DNA of 64,000 nt from the NCBI RefSeq assembly GCF_020524045.1, contig NZ_JAIVKL010000010.1, forward strand, positions 1 to 64,000, in the 5' to 3' direction. This stretch comes from Metabacillus litoralis (GTDB taxonomy: Bacteria; Bacillota; Bacilli; Bacillales; Bacillaceae). Position 1 is the stretch's first letter. Every line of letters starts with the position of its first letter. A program made the translations under genes and the position numbers. The notes below the pieces were generated by a model. The model saw nothing but the letters and a program-made list of their open reading frames with translations. It was not told the DNA's origin and ran no database searches. Shown one piece after another: positions 1-8,578 of this stretch.

Positions 1-523
1 TGGGATTACGTCGGATTGTAGCATTGATAATTCGCCCATCAACTTCACGACTTTTGGCAAACCGAACAAGACCAAGTTTAGGTAACTTGATATGTTTATC
101 TAGAACTGCGATATTTCCACTGGTTTGCTTCGTGATATAGGATTGTACCTTATTCTTTTTACTTTTAAATTTAGGCGCTTTATTTTGTTTCTTATAATAT
201 CTTTGGTAAGAATCAGCCAGGTTCTCAACGGACTTTTGGAGGGAGATGCTATCCACTTCTTTTAAAAAAGGATAATGTTTTTTCAACTGTCGAACAGCTT
301 TTACCGAGTTGTATTTATTGAAAAACTCACCTTTCCAGTTGTTAGAAGGTAATTGTCCGTTTTGTTTCATTCCCTCTACGATGTACCAATAAGCGTCCTT
401 TTGCTTTTGTTTAGCAAGGAAGAAATTGAACACGAATCTGGAACACCCAATCGTCTTATTGATTAGCTCAATTTGTTTTTGGTTAGGGAAGATACGAAAC
501 TTAAACGCCTTTTTAACTAACAT
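1..523 (-). CDS. tnpB: IS200/IS605-family TnpB (OrfB), N-terminal part, cut by window edge
   Basis: The minus strand is open from an ATG at 521-523 to the left edge, about 174 codons, without a stop or frameshift. The start has a GAGGTG ribosome binding site about 6 nt upstream. The first residues (MLVKKAFKFRIFPNQKQ) and the following GCSRFVFNFFL are the N-terminal helix-turn-helix of IS605 OrfB/TnpB proteins. Residues about 80-170 (SLQKSVENLADSYQRYYKK, then KSKKNKVQSY, then GRIINATI) match the start of the OrfB core. TnpB is an RNA-guided nuclease that uses an omega RNA made from the element's right end. The RuvC residues and that right end lie outside the window, so activity cannot be judged. 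No tnpA is seen in this part. Confidence 0.88.
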   Translation of the reverse strand, partial: MLVKKAFKFRIFPNQKQIELINKTIGCSRFVFNFFLAKQKQKDAYWYIVEGMKQNGQLPSNNWKGEFFNKYNSVKAVRQLKKHYPFLKEVDSISLQKSVENLADSYQRYYKKQNKAPKFKSKKNKVQSYITKQTSGNIAVLDKHIKLPKLGLVRFAKSREVDGRIINATIRRNP

Positions 524-559
524 GATTTCACCTCACTCACCAGGAACGTATGTTCTAAT

Positions 560-660
560 TATACCATGACAGTGGGTGTTTTGGCTATCGCTAACCGCCA
601 TTCATCTCCCTCTTATCACTGAGCTAAAGCTCTTCACGCGATTGAAGAGGGAGTCTTCTG
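560..660. mobile_element. Candidate left end of the tnpB element with nested hairpins
   Basis: Upstream of tnpB lie nested inverted repeats. CTCCCTCTT at 605-613 pairs with AAGAGGGAG at 645-653. GAGCT at 621-625 pairs with AGCTC at 628-632. CTCTTCA at 630-636 pairs with TGAAGAG at 643-649 around a 6-nt loop, so two of the structures are mutually exclusive. Subterminal hairpins of this kind are what IS200/IS605 ends use for single-strand recognition. The exact cleavage site is not resolved. Confidence 0.5.
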
Positions 661-880
661 TCTGAGAATGATAAATAAAATGAAACTCTCTCCCCATACT
701 TAAATCTTTAAGAAATTCCTCATAGCTATATACCATAAATTGAAACCCCTTTTCAAAACAATCCGTTCTGTTTACGACTGCACCCGATTTAATAAATAAA
801 CTGCAAAGCTGATAAGCAAAACAAATAAGATCCTAATACTGATACTCGAGCCTTTTCTCAAAATAGCTCAAAATTAAAAA

Positions 881-915
881 ATAAGTGTCAATTTCTTTTT
901 GAAATTGGCACTTAT
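881..915 (-). terminator. Rho-independent terminator of the ABC-2 exporter genes
   Basis: ATAAGTGTCAATTTC (881-895) pairs with GAAATTGGCACTTAT (901-915) around a 5-nt loop with one mismatch. Read on the minus strand the hairpin is followed by a T-run, 20 nt after the permease stop codon. Confidence 0.8.
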
Positions 916-934
916 CTAACTTAACAATGACACA

Positions 935-2290
935 TTATTTATCGTAATTCATTTTCCATAATGAAATGAAAAGGAAAACGAAACCAAAGCCGAACAAAAC
1001 AAGGCAATTAACTATCACATCACTGAAACCTAAGCCTCTTACTAAGATATCTTGATATCCAGTTAGTGCCCATGCATGAGGTGTGATTAAGGCAATTTTT
1101 TGCATCATGTCAGGCATAATGAATAACGGAACCATCGTTCCACCTAATGCAGCTAAGGTTAAAGCAAGTAATACCGACCATCCAGATATTTGAGAGTCAG
1201 TTTTAAAAATTGCAGCAATTAACATTCCTAAGCAAGAACTTGCCCAAACAAGTGTTAGTGTAACGAAAAGCAATCCTGTAAATGAAGAACCTAAAGACAT
1301 ATCAAATACAAAGTGACCAAAAGCAAACAGTACAACAACCTGTATAATACCGATAAAATAGTTAGGAATCATCTTTCCAATAAATAACTGCCAATGATCT
1401 ACAGGTGCAGATAATACTCTTCTAAAAGTACCATCATTTCTTTCATTTAAAAATGAGCGTCCTGCATACATTATAATAAAAAATGCATACATAACCGTAT
1501 ATCCTGGTACATTTTGTTGAAAGGCATCTGGACGATCAACCACATCACCTTCTGAAGCAGAGTAATTTCCAATCGTAACACTAGGGTTATTTAGAGAGAG
1601 CTTTGCAGTGTCTACCAACTCTTCTTTCATTTCAGTGAGATCTGGTTCATTGTCTTCCTCATTTTTCACTTGTGAAGAAACAGGCTGAGATTGATTGTTT
1701 GTAACAGTGTTAAGTTGATTACTAAGAATCGTGATTTGCTTCATATATTCATTTTCTACTTTTTGAATTTCCTTATTTACATTTTGTTTTATGTTTGATA
1801 CTTGATTTTCAACCATTCGACTAACTATATATTCAACCTCAAATCCTTGAGCAACACCTTCTAATGCTCTTCCTATAATTGAGGTCATATTTGCTTGAGC
1901 AGGATCTTCAAAGGTGACTAATTCGATTTGATCTCCAGTTTGAATCTTACTTCCAAATTCTTCAGGAATGATTAAAGCTAATGGGTACTTTCCATCTTCC
2001 ACCATGTTTCTAACCTGTTCTTGAGTGAAATCTTTCTCATCATTTGATGTTTCTAACTTAATTCCTTCTGTATTTTTTAGTAATTTAACAAATTTTAATG
2101 ATTCTTCTGTTTTATCTTGATCAACGATTGGTATAGCTATTGCTTCATCCCCTCCGCCCTGAAATACAGGCATTAAAGCAAAACTCATAATGGTAATCAG
2201 CATTAAAGGTAGCATAAACAACACGACAATTGCCCCAGGGTCCTTCAACATAATTCTTAAATCTTTTTTCGCGATTGCCCACCATTGCAT
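935..2290 (-). CDS. ABC-2 type transporter permease
   Basis: 451 residues with ABC-2 permease architecture. One transmembrane helix lies at about residues 20-42, followed by a large extracytoplasmic loop (about 45-245) with a helical, coiled-coil-prone stretch near 155-200. Five or six further transmembrane helices fill residues about 258-445. The motif SFLNERNDGTFRRVLSAPV near residue 280 is typical of drug or polymer exporter permeases. The gene follows the ATPase gene by 31 nt on the same strand, so the two should form one exporter; a single permease gene implies a homodimer. The substrate is not evident. A peptide, bacteriocin or drug efflux role is inference. Confidence 0.9.
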   Translation of the reverse strand: MQWWAIAKKDLRIMLKDPGAIVVLFMLPLMLITIMSFALMPVFQGGGDEAIAIPIVDQDKTEESLKFVKLLKNTEGIKLETSNDEKDFTQEQVRNMVEDGKYPLALIIPEEFGSKIQTGDQIELVTFEDPAQANMTSIIGRALEGVAQGFEVEYIVSRMVENQVSNIKQNVNKEIQKVENEYMKQITILSNQLNTVTNNQSQPVSSQVKNEEDNEPDLTEMKEELVDTAKLSLNNPSVTIGNYSASEGDVVDRPDAFQQNVPGYTVMYAFFIIMYAGRSFLNERNDGTFRRVLSAPVDHWQLFIGKMIPNYFIGIIQVVVLFAFGHFVFDMSLGSSFTGLLFVTLTLVWASSCLGMLIAAIFKTDSQISGWSVLLALTLAALGGTMVPLFIMPDMMQKIALITPHAWALTGYQDILVRGLGFSDVIVNCLVLFGFGFVFLFISLWKMNYDK

Positions 2291-2321
2291 AGTAGAAAAA
2301 TCTCCTTTATCTATAAAGTTA

Positions 2322-3260
2322 CTAATCTCTCAGTTTTTTACCTGTTTTATATAAAAATAAGGTTTCTAGTGAAGGGTGCATCATGTTTATCACCTTAATT
2401 TGGCTATCATTTTCATTTAAGATCTCTAGTAATTCGGCAACATTTTTGTTTATGTCTTCTACCAAGATATCCAGTTTATTTTCAGCTAATCGTATGTTTT
2501 TGACAAAGGATTTCTTTTGAAAAAGATCTCTCACTTGAACAACCTCTTCTTCATCTTCCCCTGATAACTCGACAACTCCACCATATACTTGTGAAACTAG
2601 TTCATTGACAGTTCCTAATGCAATCATTTTTCCGTTATCTACTATCGCTACCCGATCACATAATGCTGTCGCCTCTTCCATATAATGTGTTGTGTATATG
2701 ATCGTGATTCCTTGGCTTTTAAGTAGTTTAATTAATTCATATATTTGGTTCCGTGATTGTGGATCAATCCCAACTGTTGGTTCGTCCATAAATACAACTA
2801 AAGGTTGATGTAATAAAGCAGCAGCAATATTGATTCTTCTTTTCATTCCACCAGAATAGTTTTTTATCGGCTCCTTGGCTCGATCTGCTAAGCCTACTAA
2901 ATGAAGCAACTCCTCTACTCGTTCTTTTAACATTTTTCCTTTTATTCCATAAAGCTCTCCGAAAAATTTCAAATTATCAAAAGCATTTAACATTGGATAT
3001 AGAGCAATATCTTGAGGAACAATTCCAACAATTTTCTTTACTTCTTTTCCGCTCTCTTTTACATCCAAGTCATTAATTTTGATTGTCCCATTAGATGGTA
3101 CTATTTGTGATGTCATCATCGAAATTGAAGTAGTTTTACCTGCACCATTAGGACCTAATAAGCCAAAAACCTCACCTTTATTTATGATTAAATCCAAATC
3201 AATAACAACATGATGATTATCATATTGTTTATTTACTTTTTCACATATAATCATACTCAT
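2322..3260 (-). CDS. ABC transporter ATP-binding protein
   Basis: 312 residues. Walker A GPNGAGKT is at residues 36-43, followed by a Q-loop, the signature NYSGGMKRR near 138 and Walker B VVFMDEPTVGID near 160. A C-terminal extension of about 90 residues is typical of the DrrA/CcmA-like subgroup that pairs with ABC-2 permeases. It would hydrolyse ATP at the inner face of the membrane to power the permease encoded immediately downstream. The GGAGG ribosome binding site lies 11 nt before the chosen ATG; a second in-frame ATG two codons later is possible. No regulator gene is adjacent. Confidence 0.93.
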   Translation of the reverse strand: MSMIICEKVNKQYDNHHVVIDLDLIINKGEVFGLLGPNGAGKTTSISMMTSQIVPSNGTIKINDLDVKESGKEVKKIVGIVPQDIALYPMLNAFDNLKFFGELYGIKGKMLKERVEELLHLVGLADRAKEPIKNYSGGMKRRINIAAALLHQPLVVFMDEPTVGIDPQSRNQIYELIKLLKSQGITIIYTTHYMEEATALCDRVAIVDNGKMIALGTVNELVSQVYGGVVELSGEDEEEVVQVRDLFQKKSFVKNIRLAENKLDILVEDINKNVAELLEILNENDSQIKVINMMHPSLETLFLYKTGKKLRD

Positions 3261-4089
3261 AAATAACTTTTCCTCCGATTTATAGTTTTTTAATGGAGCT
3301 AGATCGATTGTTATGGAATGAACTGTTTTCTTAAACTTGATATCAGAAATAGTTGTGGGTGTGACTTGTATATAGAAGTGTTATCTAGAAGACTATAAGA
3401 ATTTCTTAGATGTTTTTTAGAGTTGGTGAATGAATTAAATTCAGTATAGTGGTTGAAATTCATAAGTATAATACCTGTGTGTGTGACATCTATGATGAAT
3501 AAAGAAGGCTTTGTGTTAAAGCTTAAGGTTTATTTCTAGCACTTTGTTGATTGGCGTTGAATATATGAGACTCCTGCCTAAAAGCGTGTCGAAAGGAGCC
3601 CAAGACGCGCAGCAAAAAGCCGTAGTTGGACTTTTTCATTATTCTTCCTCAAAAAAGCGAATGTCTTTAACGGAAATCAACAACAAAGTTAAACAAAGCC
3701 TAAAAGAAAAACTTTAGATAATTTACATTTTTTCCATTTCCCACCACTTACAAAACTACCACATCCCTTTATATCCGTAAAGAATATTCAGTGAATTTAG
3801 ATGTTTAACATGATTATTATGACTCCTGTCTTTGTGCGTTGAACAGATTTCAATTCAAACCTCAGATCTGATTTCGCAAACTTTGTAGCTTTTATTAGTC
3901 TCCCAAAGCAATCAGCACTGTATTAAGTCTAGCGGAATCTTTTCTTCATAAAATAGAACCCTTATAGTGAAAAAACACTGTTTTCACTCCGAATTTTGGT
4001 TACACAGCAACAATCGTTCAGAAAAGTGTCACCCTAAAAGAGCTAGACCCAGAAGCCACGACAAACTATAGAAATTTATATTATTATGC
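3261..4089. other. Gene-free stretch holding two degraded repeats
   Basis: No credible ORF. Bases 3507-3700 are a diverged copy of the MITE-like repeat found at 27141 and 59501. Bases about 3846-4035 resemble 60803-60965 (shared TCTTTTCTTCATA, GTTTTCACT and TCAGAAAAG blocks). The rest is featureless AT-rich DNA. Confidence 0.6.
3507..3700 (+). repeat. Diverged copy of MITE-like repeat R1
   Basis: It starts GGCTTTGTGTTAAAGCTTAA and ends GTTAAACAAAGCC, so the ends are near-inverted repeats. The middle keeps GAGACTCCTGC, AGCGTGTCGAA and AAAGCGAATG but has diverged from the two near-identical copies. Flanking 8-mers ATAAAGAA and TAAAAGAA resemble a decayed target duplication. Confidence 0.65.
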
Positions 4090-4120
4090 AAAAAGGAGCT
4101 GAATATCTCAGCCCCTTTTT
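4090..4120 (-). terminator. Terminator of yisK
   Basis: AAAAAGGAGCTGA (4090-4102) pairs with TCAGCCCCTTTTT (4108-4120), with a T-run on either strand. It lies directly after the yisK stop codon. Confidence 0.85.
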
Positions 4121-4121
4121 G

Positions 4122-5024
4122 TTAACTCATAATTTTATTTTTCAATAAACCAATTTCCTCAATTTCAATCTCCACTATATCTCCAGGTTTTAAGAACTTT
4201 GGAGGATTAAAGCCCTTTCCAACGCCTGAAGGAGTACCTGTTGCAATGATATCTCCAGGCTCTAATGTTGTTCCTTGTGAAATCGTCGAAATAATATGTT
4301 CGATCGTAAAGATCATATCCTTTGTGTTTCCGTTTTGTCTTAATTGATCATTAACCTTTGTTTTTATAGAAAGATTATATGGATTTTTAATTGCCGATTT
4401 ATGAACAAGAAATGGTCCCATTGGACAAGAGGTATCTAAGCTTTTGCCAAGTAGAAATTGCTTGTGCTTTGATTGTAAGTTTCTTGCTGTTACATCATTA
4501 ATAATTGTATATCCAAATACGTACTCCATTGCTTCTTCTTCGTTTATCTTTTTCCCTTTCTTACCTATTACTATAGCCAGCTCTCCTTCATAATCAAGCT
4601 CACTTGTAATATGTAAATGTGGATCAATCTCCTCTTCATGTCCAATCACTGTTGTAGGTGCCTTAGAAAACAACATCACATGTTTTGGGATGTCTTCCAC
4701 ACCCCCCATTTCAATCGCATGTTCTCGATAGTTTTTCCCAACACAGAAGATGTTTTTAGATGGTTTAGCAATAGGTGCATTCAGTTTAATATCTTGCAAT
4801 GGATAGAGATAACCTTCAGAGCCATCCACATTAATTTTATCAACGATTTGTTGGACGTCCTGGATGAATTTATCTCCTAAAGCAACACACTCAAACAGTG
4901 TTGTAGGAAAGGAAATTATTTCAAAAATATCTTTTTCGGCTTTGTGTAAATCAATCACTTTATCTTCATATAACAGCCCAATAAATGGCTCATTATGGAT
5001 AGTTGCTGATACAAACTTCATCAT
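4122..5024 (-). CDS. yisK: Fumarylacetoacetate hydrolase-family enzyme, YisK-like
   Basis: 300 residues, the length of B. subtilis YisK. The FAH fold is shown by CVGKNYREHAIEMG (about residues 94-107), the metal-binding ELDYEGELAIVIG (E146 and E148), the downstream INDVTARNLQ aspartate, and the C-terminal GDIIATGTPSGVGKGF. FAH-family enzymes cleave C-C bonds of acylpyruvates with Mg or Mn; B. subtilis YisK has been reported as an oxaloacetate decarboxylase linked to the cell-elongation machinery. Two adjacent ATGs follow an AGGAGG site; the first is used here. The gene is monocistronic with its own terminator. In B. subtilis yisK also lies near the gerP operon, which supports the assignment. 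Confidence 0.88.
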   Translation of the reverse strand: MMKFVSATIHNEPFIGLLYEDKVIDLHKAEKDIFEIISFPTTLFECVALGDKFIQDVQQIVDKINVDGSEGYLYPLQDIKLNAPIAKPSKNIFCVGKNYREHAIEMGGVEDIPKHVMLFSKAPTTVIGHEEEIDPHLHITSELDYEGELAIVIGKKGKKINEEEAMEYVFGYTIINDVTARNLQSKHKQFLLGKSLDTSCPMGPFLVHKSAIKNPYNLSIKTKVNDQLRQNGNTKDMIFTIEHIISTISQGTTLEPGDIIATGTPSGVGKGFNPPKFLKPGDIVEIEIEEIGLLKNKIMS

Positions 5025-5188
5025 ATCTTCCTCCTTTATTTTTCTATTATTTTCTTCCTTTCTTCTTTTAACACGTTTCCTGCAAAAACTAGCACATCAA
5101 TTCCAATAAATAGCTGTTCAACATTTCACATCTACCTTTACTTAAGGTTGATTTTGTATAAGATAACTTCTTCTAAAAGAGCTTAATC

Positions 5189-5962
5189 TTAAAGACTGTA
5201 TAGATTCTTTGTATTTGTTGTTACATTTTTAGTTAATTCTTTTTCCGGGATTGAAAGTATATTCGATAAGCTAATGACGATTTCCTTTAAAAAAAGAGGA
5301 GTCGTTTCCCGTTCCTTAAACTTTTCATTAAACTGCCAAGGAGCATCTGTTTCAATTAATAGCTGGTGGACTGGAACTATTTTAGCTAATTGCTGATCGC
5401 GTTCTCGGTAACAAACTTCAGGTGTAACAGAAATATAATATCCACATTTCACTATTTCACTTACCGCCTTCTTTGATGATTTCAACCAATGAAAATGGGC
5501 CCTTTTTATCTCATGTTTCTTCAGAGATGCAAGTGCCTTCTCTGATTCTTCATGTACAGCATGAATGGCAATTGGTAAGTTCTCAGCTTTTGCGACCTGT
5601 AGGAACTGCTCCAATAATTCCTCGAATACTTCTTCATGATCATGTTTATATAATACATTTTTATTATAAGTTGGTAATCCAATCTCACCTATACCTGATA
5701 ATAAATCTTTTTCCCTTTTTATTAAGTGAAGTAACTCCTGTAATTCCGTGGATGATGGTGGTGGAAATTCAGGATGATGCCCTATAGCGGCCCGAATAAA
5801 TGTAGGATATTTTTGTTTCAATTTTAGAGTATGGTAGCTTGAGCTTAGGTTTGTTGCTACAGCTACTACACTCTCTATCCCATTCTCCTGCCAATCATGT
5901 ATGTATTTTTCTAATAACTCATCTGGATATTGATCAAGGTGAATGTGTGCGTCAATCATCAT
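5189..5962 (-). CDS. TatD-family metal-dependent hydrolase
   Basis: 257 residues with TatD/amidohydrolase motifs in order. DAHIHLD carries H6 and H8. GEIGL is near residue 94, IHAVHEES near 130, HFHWL near 155 and ETDAPW near 203. Family members are 3'-5' deoxyribonucleases or related phosphoesterases with a TIM-barrel metal site in the cytoplasm. The start follows an AGAGG site about 8 nt upstream. The gene stands alone between yisK and the divergent yisI-gerP block. It could be a divergent paralog, since the usual yabD-type tatD of bacilli sits elsewhere. The substrate is not known. Confidence 0.85.
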   Translation of the reverse strand: MMIDAHIHLDQYPDELLEKYIHDWQENGIESVVAVATNLSSSYHTLKLKQKYPTFIRAAIGHHPEFPPPSSTELQELLHLIKREKDLLSGIGEIGLPTYNKNVLYKHDHEEVFEELLEQFLQVAKAENLPIAIHAVHEESEKALASLKKHEIKRAHFHWLKSSKKAVSEIVKCGYYISVTPEVCYRERDQQLAKIVPVHQLLIETDAPWQFNEKFKERETTPLFLKEIVISLSNILSIPEKELTKNVTTNTKNLYSL

Positions 5963-6353
5963 TTTCTTAACCTCTCAATTATCATATCATTACCATTTCC
6001 TTTATAGTTACCTATCATTTTACATTGTTATAGAAAAACTGCACAAAAAAACTGTTTTTCCTCTTAAATGACAGAAGGTAATGCCTACATTTTTTGTAGA
6101 AATTTGTTATTAAATCAGTTATTTTAGCGAATGTAAGTTTTTGTTGAAATTACATTGTATAATAAGTTTGTTTACATAAATCATTTCTATCAGCCTACTT
6201 TACTAACGTCTAAATCACTAAGACGCGATGAATGCAAAACACCTAAATTAGGTATATGTAAGGAGTTTGATTATTAGAGCTACTCGGAAAGAGAGTTGAT
6301 ACCCCTGACAATATTAAGGGGCATATAATTTAAATAACGAGAGAAGGATGAAG
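5963..6353. other. Divergent intergenic region upstream of yisI
   Basis: No ORF. A TATAAT hexamer at 6158-6163 could be a -10 box for the plus strand but lacks a good -35. CACCTAAATTAGGT near 6239 is a small inverted repeat. Nothing else is convincing. Confidence 0.4.
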
Positions 6354-6527
6354 ATGATTGTTAATGAAATTGAACTAAAAAGAAAAACATTATTAACAAT
6401 GGCAAAAAGATATGGTCTTACCTCAGTAGAAACGATTCGATGTAGTCAAGAATTAGATGTTCTTCTTCTTCAACAAATTAAAAAAATCAATACAGAGAAA
6501 AAAACGAAACAGCTAGATATAAGGTAA
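6354..6527 (+). CDS. yisI: Spo0E-family aspartyl-phosphate phosphatase, YisI-like
   Basis: 57 residues. The signature SQELDVLL, near residue 30 and preceded by a helical segment, is the Spo0E-family motif. Family members (Spo0E, YisI, YnzD) are small helical hairpins that dephosphorylate Spo0A~P and so restrain entry into sporulation. The ATG at 6354 lies 6 nt after GAGAAGG; in-frame ATGs at 6348 and 6351 are too close to that site. In B. subtilis yisI is the neighbour of gerPA, as here, which supports orthology. The basic lysine-rich tail is typical. Confidence 0.85.
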   Translation: MIVNEIELKRKTLLTMAKRYGLTSVETIRCSQELDVLLLQQIKKINTEKKTKQLDIR

Positions 6528-6629
6528 GTAGCCTCTTAGACTTTTATTCATTTTATTAAAGTGTTACTGTTCATTCAGCTATTTCTACATAACTTCAATA
6601 AACCACTCCAACTTTTCAGCGTTTAACAC

Positions 6630-6656
6630 ACAATTTTCCGTTTGAATCATAAAATA
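6630..6656 (+). promoter_or_regulatory. Sigma-K-like promoter of the gerP operon
   Basis: CATAAAATA at 6648-6656 fits the sigma-K -10 consensus CATANNNTA exactly. An AC dinucleotide at 6630-6631, 16 nt upstream, fits the -35 box. It lies 42 nt before the gerPA start. In B. subtilis gerP is transcribed by sigma-K RNA polymerase in the mother cell. Confidence 0.65.
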
Positions 6657-6697
6657 TAATAAAAGCATTAAATATATACACAAAAAGGATGTTTTAC

Positions 6698-6919
6698 ATG
6701 CCAGCTATTGTCGGTGCTTTTAAGGTTAATGCTGTAGGAACAAGCAGCATTGTTCATGTTGGAGATGTTATTACAATTTCTCCTTATAGCGAAGTTAAAA
6801 CGTTTGCTGGTGCAGGATCTTTTAACACTGGAAATGGTCTTAATATCTACAATCAAAACTCTGTAACAAATACCTATGATAATGATGTTATTGATCAGCC
6901 TATGGCAGGTAACTTATAA
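6698..6919 (+). CDS. gerPA: Spore germination protein GerPA
   Basis: 73 residues from the MPAIVG start. GerP proteins are needed for normal coat permeability, so that germinants reach the inner-membrane receptors. The sequence carries the GerPA/GerPF pattern: MPAIVG at the N-terminus, HVGD near residue 25, [10 protein letters not shown] near 45 and DNDVIDQP near the end. An upstream ATG at 6689 overlaps the AAAGGA ribosome site, so the ATG at 6698, 8 nt downstream of it, is chosen. It is the first gene of a six-gene operon. It resembles gerPF, which has the same leader and start context, pointing to an old duplication. Confidence 0.92.
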   Translation: MPAIVGAFKVNAVGTSSIVHVGDVITISPYSEVKTFAGAGSFNTGNGLNIYNQNSVTNTYDNDVIDQPMAGNL

Positions 6920-6992
6920 CCTAACTCTTTGTCATTTTTGCCTTGAAGTTTACTTATAAGCCCTTTCTAGAAACAACAAGGGAGTGATTTCA

Positions 6993-7226
6993 ATGAATTT
7001 CTATATTAATCAATCCATTTGTATTAATTATTTAAGAGTTGGATCTGTAACTAACTCTTCCGTTTTACAAATTGGGAGTGCCGGGATGATCAAACCTCTT
7101 TCAAATTTATATAATTCAGGTGGCTTTGTTCAAGCTGCACCACAAATTGAAACAGAGCAGCCTACTGGTGTAGTTCCTGAAGAGGCAGAGGGTCCTTTGG
7201 TACCTCTTTCTACTCCTACAGCATAA
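6993..7226 (+). CDS. gerPB: Spore germination protein GerPB
   Basis: 77 residues from the ATG at 6993, which follows GGGAGTGA; the GTG at 6984 is part of that site. The sequence begins MNFYINQSICINYLRVGSV and carries SSVLQIGS, the short hydrophobic-plus-glycine motif shared with GerPD and GerPE. The C-terminus ends in a proline-rich EGPLVPLSTPTA, echoed by GPLVPLAPQ at the end of GerPD. Its order between gerPA and gerPC matches other bacilli. It is thought to be a coat-associated structural protein; no enzymatic residues are visible. Confidence 0.9.
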   Translation: MNFYINQSICINYLRVGSVTNSSVLQIGSAGMIKPLSNLYNSGGFVQAAPQIETEQPTGVVPEEAEGPLVPLSTPTA

Positions 7227-7311
7227 TGTTACTGGGCATTCACCCATCTGATACGTCTTGCATACAATAAATCAAAGTTATTTTGAGCGAGGAATAAAGG
7301 TGGGTGAAGAT

Positions 7312-7917
7312 ATGTACTATAATACCGACACAATGCAGTATATCCAGCAGCTTCATCATTATGTTCAACAACAAGATAAAAAAATCCAGCAGTTAACTGA
7401 TATCATACAGGAACTACGTGCAGATGTTGATCGTATTAAAAGTCAACCCGTCACAAATATTGAACGAATTGAATATAAGTTTGATCAATTAAAGGTGGAG
7501 CAGCTAGATGGTACGTTGAATATCGGATTAAATCCAACAGATCCGGAACAAATTGATCATTTTGATGTTCAGCAAAAAGGGTTAAACGTGAATGGTGTTC
7601 AACAACAGCTTCGAGATCAGCTTTTGAAGCAGTGTAGCCAAGACGTTAATCAATTTTTAAATAAAGATTGTGTTGGGTATATCCAACAAGCAGAAAAGCA
7701 ATTTGGTTTAAGTTTAGATGATCCACATCGTAAACATATTATCGAAGACATAAGAAAACAAATAGATAGTCGGATCCAATATTACATTAATAGTCAACCA
7801 CTAGCAGAACAAGATTCGTTGTTAAAGAAAAAACAAGAAATCCTGTCTAAAGTAAAACAAGATGTAGAAAATTCGATTCAACACTTTCTCCAACACTTTC
7901 CTAAAGATACAAAATAA
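7312..7917 (+). CDS. gerPC: Spore germination protein GerPC
   Basis: 201 residues from the ATG at 7312 after AAAGGTGGGTGA; upstream in-frame starts lack a ribosome site. GerPC is the only large protein of the operon. It has an N-terminal coiled coil (YIQQLHHYVQQQDKKIQQL, about residues 9-50), a central segment with NIERIEYKFDQLKVEQLDG, and a charged helical C-terminal half rich in Q, D and K. It lacks the short GerPA/F and GerPB/D/E motifs. It probably acts as a scaffold for the small GerP proteins in the spore coat; that role is inferred from architecture. Confidence 0.92.
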   Translation: MYYNTDTMQYIQQLHHYVQQQDKKIQQLTDIIQELRADVDRIKSQPVTNIERIEYKFDQLKVEQLDGTLNIGLNPTDPEQIDHFDVQQKGLNVNGVQQQLRDQLLKQCSQDVNQFLNKDCVGYIQQAEKQFGLSLDDPHRKHIIEDIRKQIDSRIQYYINSQPLAEQDSLLKKKQEILSKVKQDVENSIQHFLQHFPKDTK

Positions 7918-7942
7918 GGATGTTCTATAAGGGTGATATTAA

Positions 7943-8119
7943 ATGAATTTTACTGTTGTAAATAAAGATATCCAGGTAGGAGCAATAGATGTAACGGGTG
8001 TTTCTAGTTCATCCGTTTTTTTAATTGGAGATACCAATACAATTTCCCTTTCTTCAGTATTTGATACACCACCAGAATCATTAATCATTGGTCCTTTAGT
8101 ACCGTTGGCGCCTCAATGA
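7943..8119 (+). CDS. gerPD: Spore germination protein GerPD
   Basis: 58 residues, a small gene easily missed. It begins MNFTVVNKDIQVGAIDVTGV, continues with SSSVFLIGDTNTISLSS and ends SLIIGPLVPLAPQ. This is the GerPD pattern and resembles GerPB. The start follows a weak GGGTGAT site. Its TGA overlaps the gerPE ATG (ATGA at 8116-8119), so the two are probably translationally coupled. The position between gerPC and gerPE is the conserved operon order. Confidence 0.9.
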   Translation: MNFTVVNKDIQVGAIDVTGVSSSSVFLIGDTNTISLSSVFDTPPESLIIGPLVPLAPQ

Positions 8120-8481
8120 TCAGTCGATTCTCACAAGTAACTTCAGCATATGTTAATTCAATAGGTATCTCTTCTGTATTTAATATTGGGGATTCACAGA
8201 GAATTACCCCATCTTCACGAGTTTTAGCGATTCAACGAGAAGAAGAACGTTATTCAGGTGATGAAGGAGATTTATCAGAATATCCTATCTATGAAGAGGA
8301 AATTCCACAACCACAATTTTATGAAAATGTTACGACTAATTTTTTTCATATAAATCCGAAAATAAGTGTTTCTAATGTAAATATAATTGCTATATCAAGT
8401 TCCTCTGTTTTTCAAATTGGTTCAACAAAGGACATTATCTGTGAAACTCGTGTTAAAAACACTCGACAACTGAAAGAGTAA
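8116..8481 (+). CDS. gerPE: Spore germination protein GerPE
   Basis: 121 residues, starting inside the gerPD stop codon. Two copies of the small GerP motif are visible: ISSVFNIGDSQRI near residues 19-31 and ISSSSVFQIGSTKDI near 94-108. They are separated by an acidic, tyrosine- and proline-rich linker (EEERYSGDEGDLSEYPIYEEE). This suggests GerPE arose by tandem duplication of a GerPB/GerPD-like unit. It acts with the other GerP proteins in coat permeability; its biochemical role is unknown. Confidence 0.9.
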   Translation: MISRFSQVTSAYVNSIGISSVFNIGDSQRITPSSRVLAIQREEERYSGDEGDLSEYPIYEEEIPQPQFYENVTTNFFHINPKISVSNVNIIAISSSSVFQIGSTKDIICETRVKNTRQLKE

Positions 8482-8578
8482 TAAAGATGACGGTTTGTCT
8501 ATTTTCGTTAAAAATACGAACAATCAGAAAATCTTTCGCATAAAGTAAAGTACTAGAGAAATAAAAAGGATGTTTTTT

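Noticed and set aside
5963-6353. Sigma-A promoter for yisI at TATAAT 6158
   Set aside because: No acceptable -35 and about 190 nt from the start codon.
6668-6856. Minus-strand 62-codon ORF opposite gerPA
   Set aside because: Antisense to a well-supported gene.
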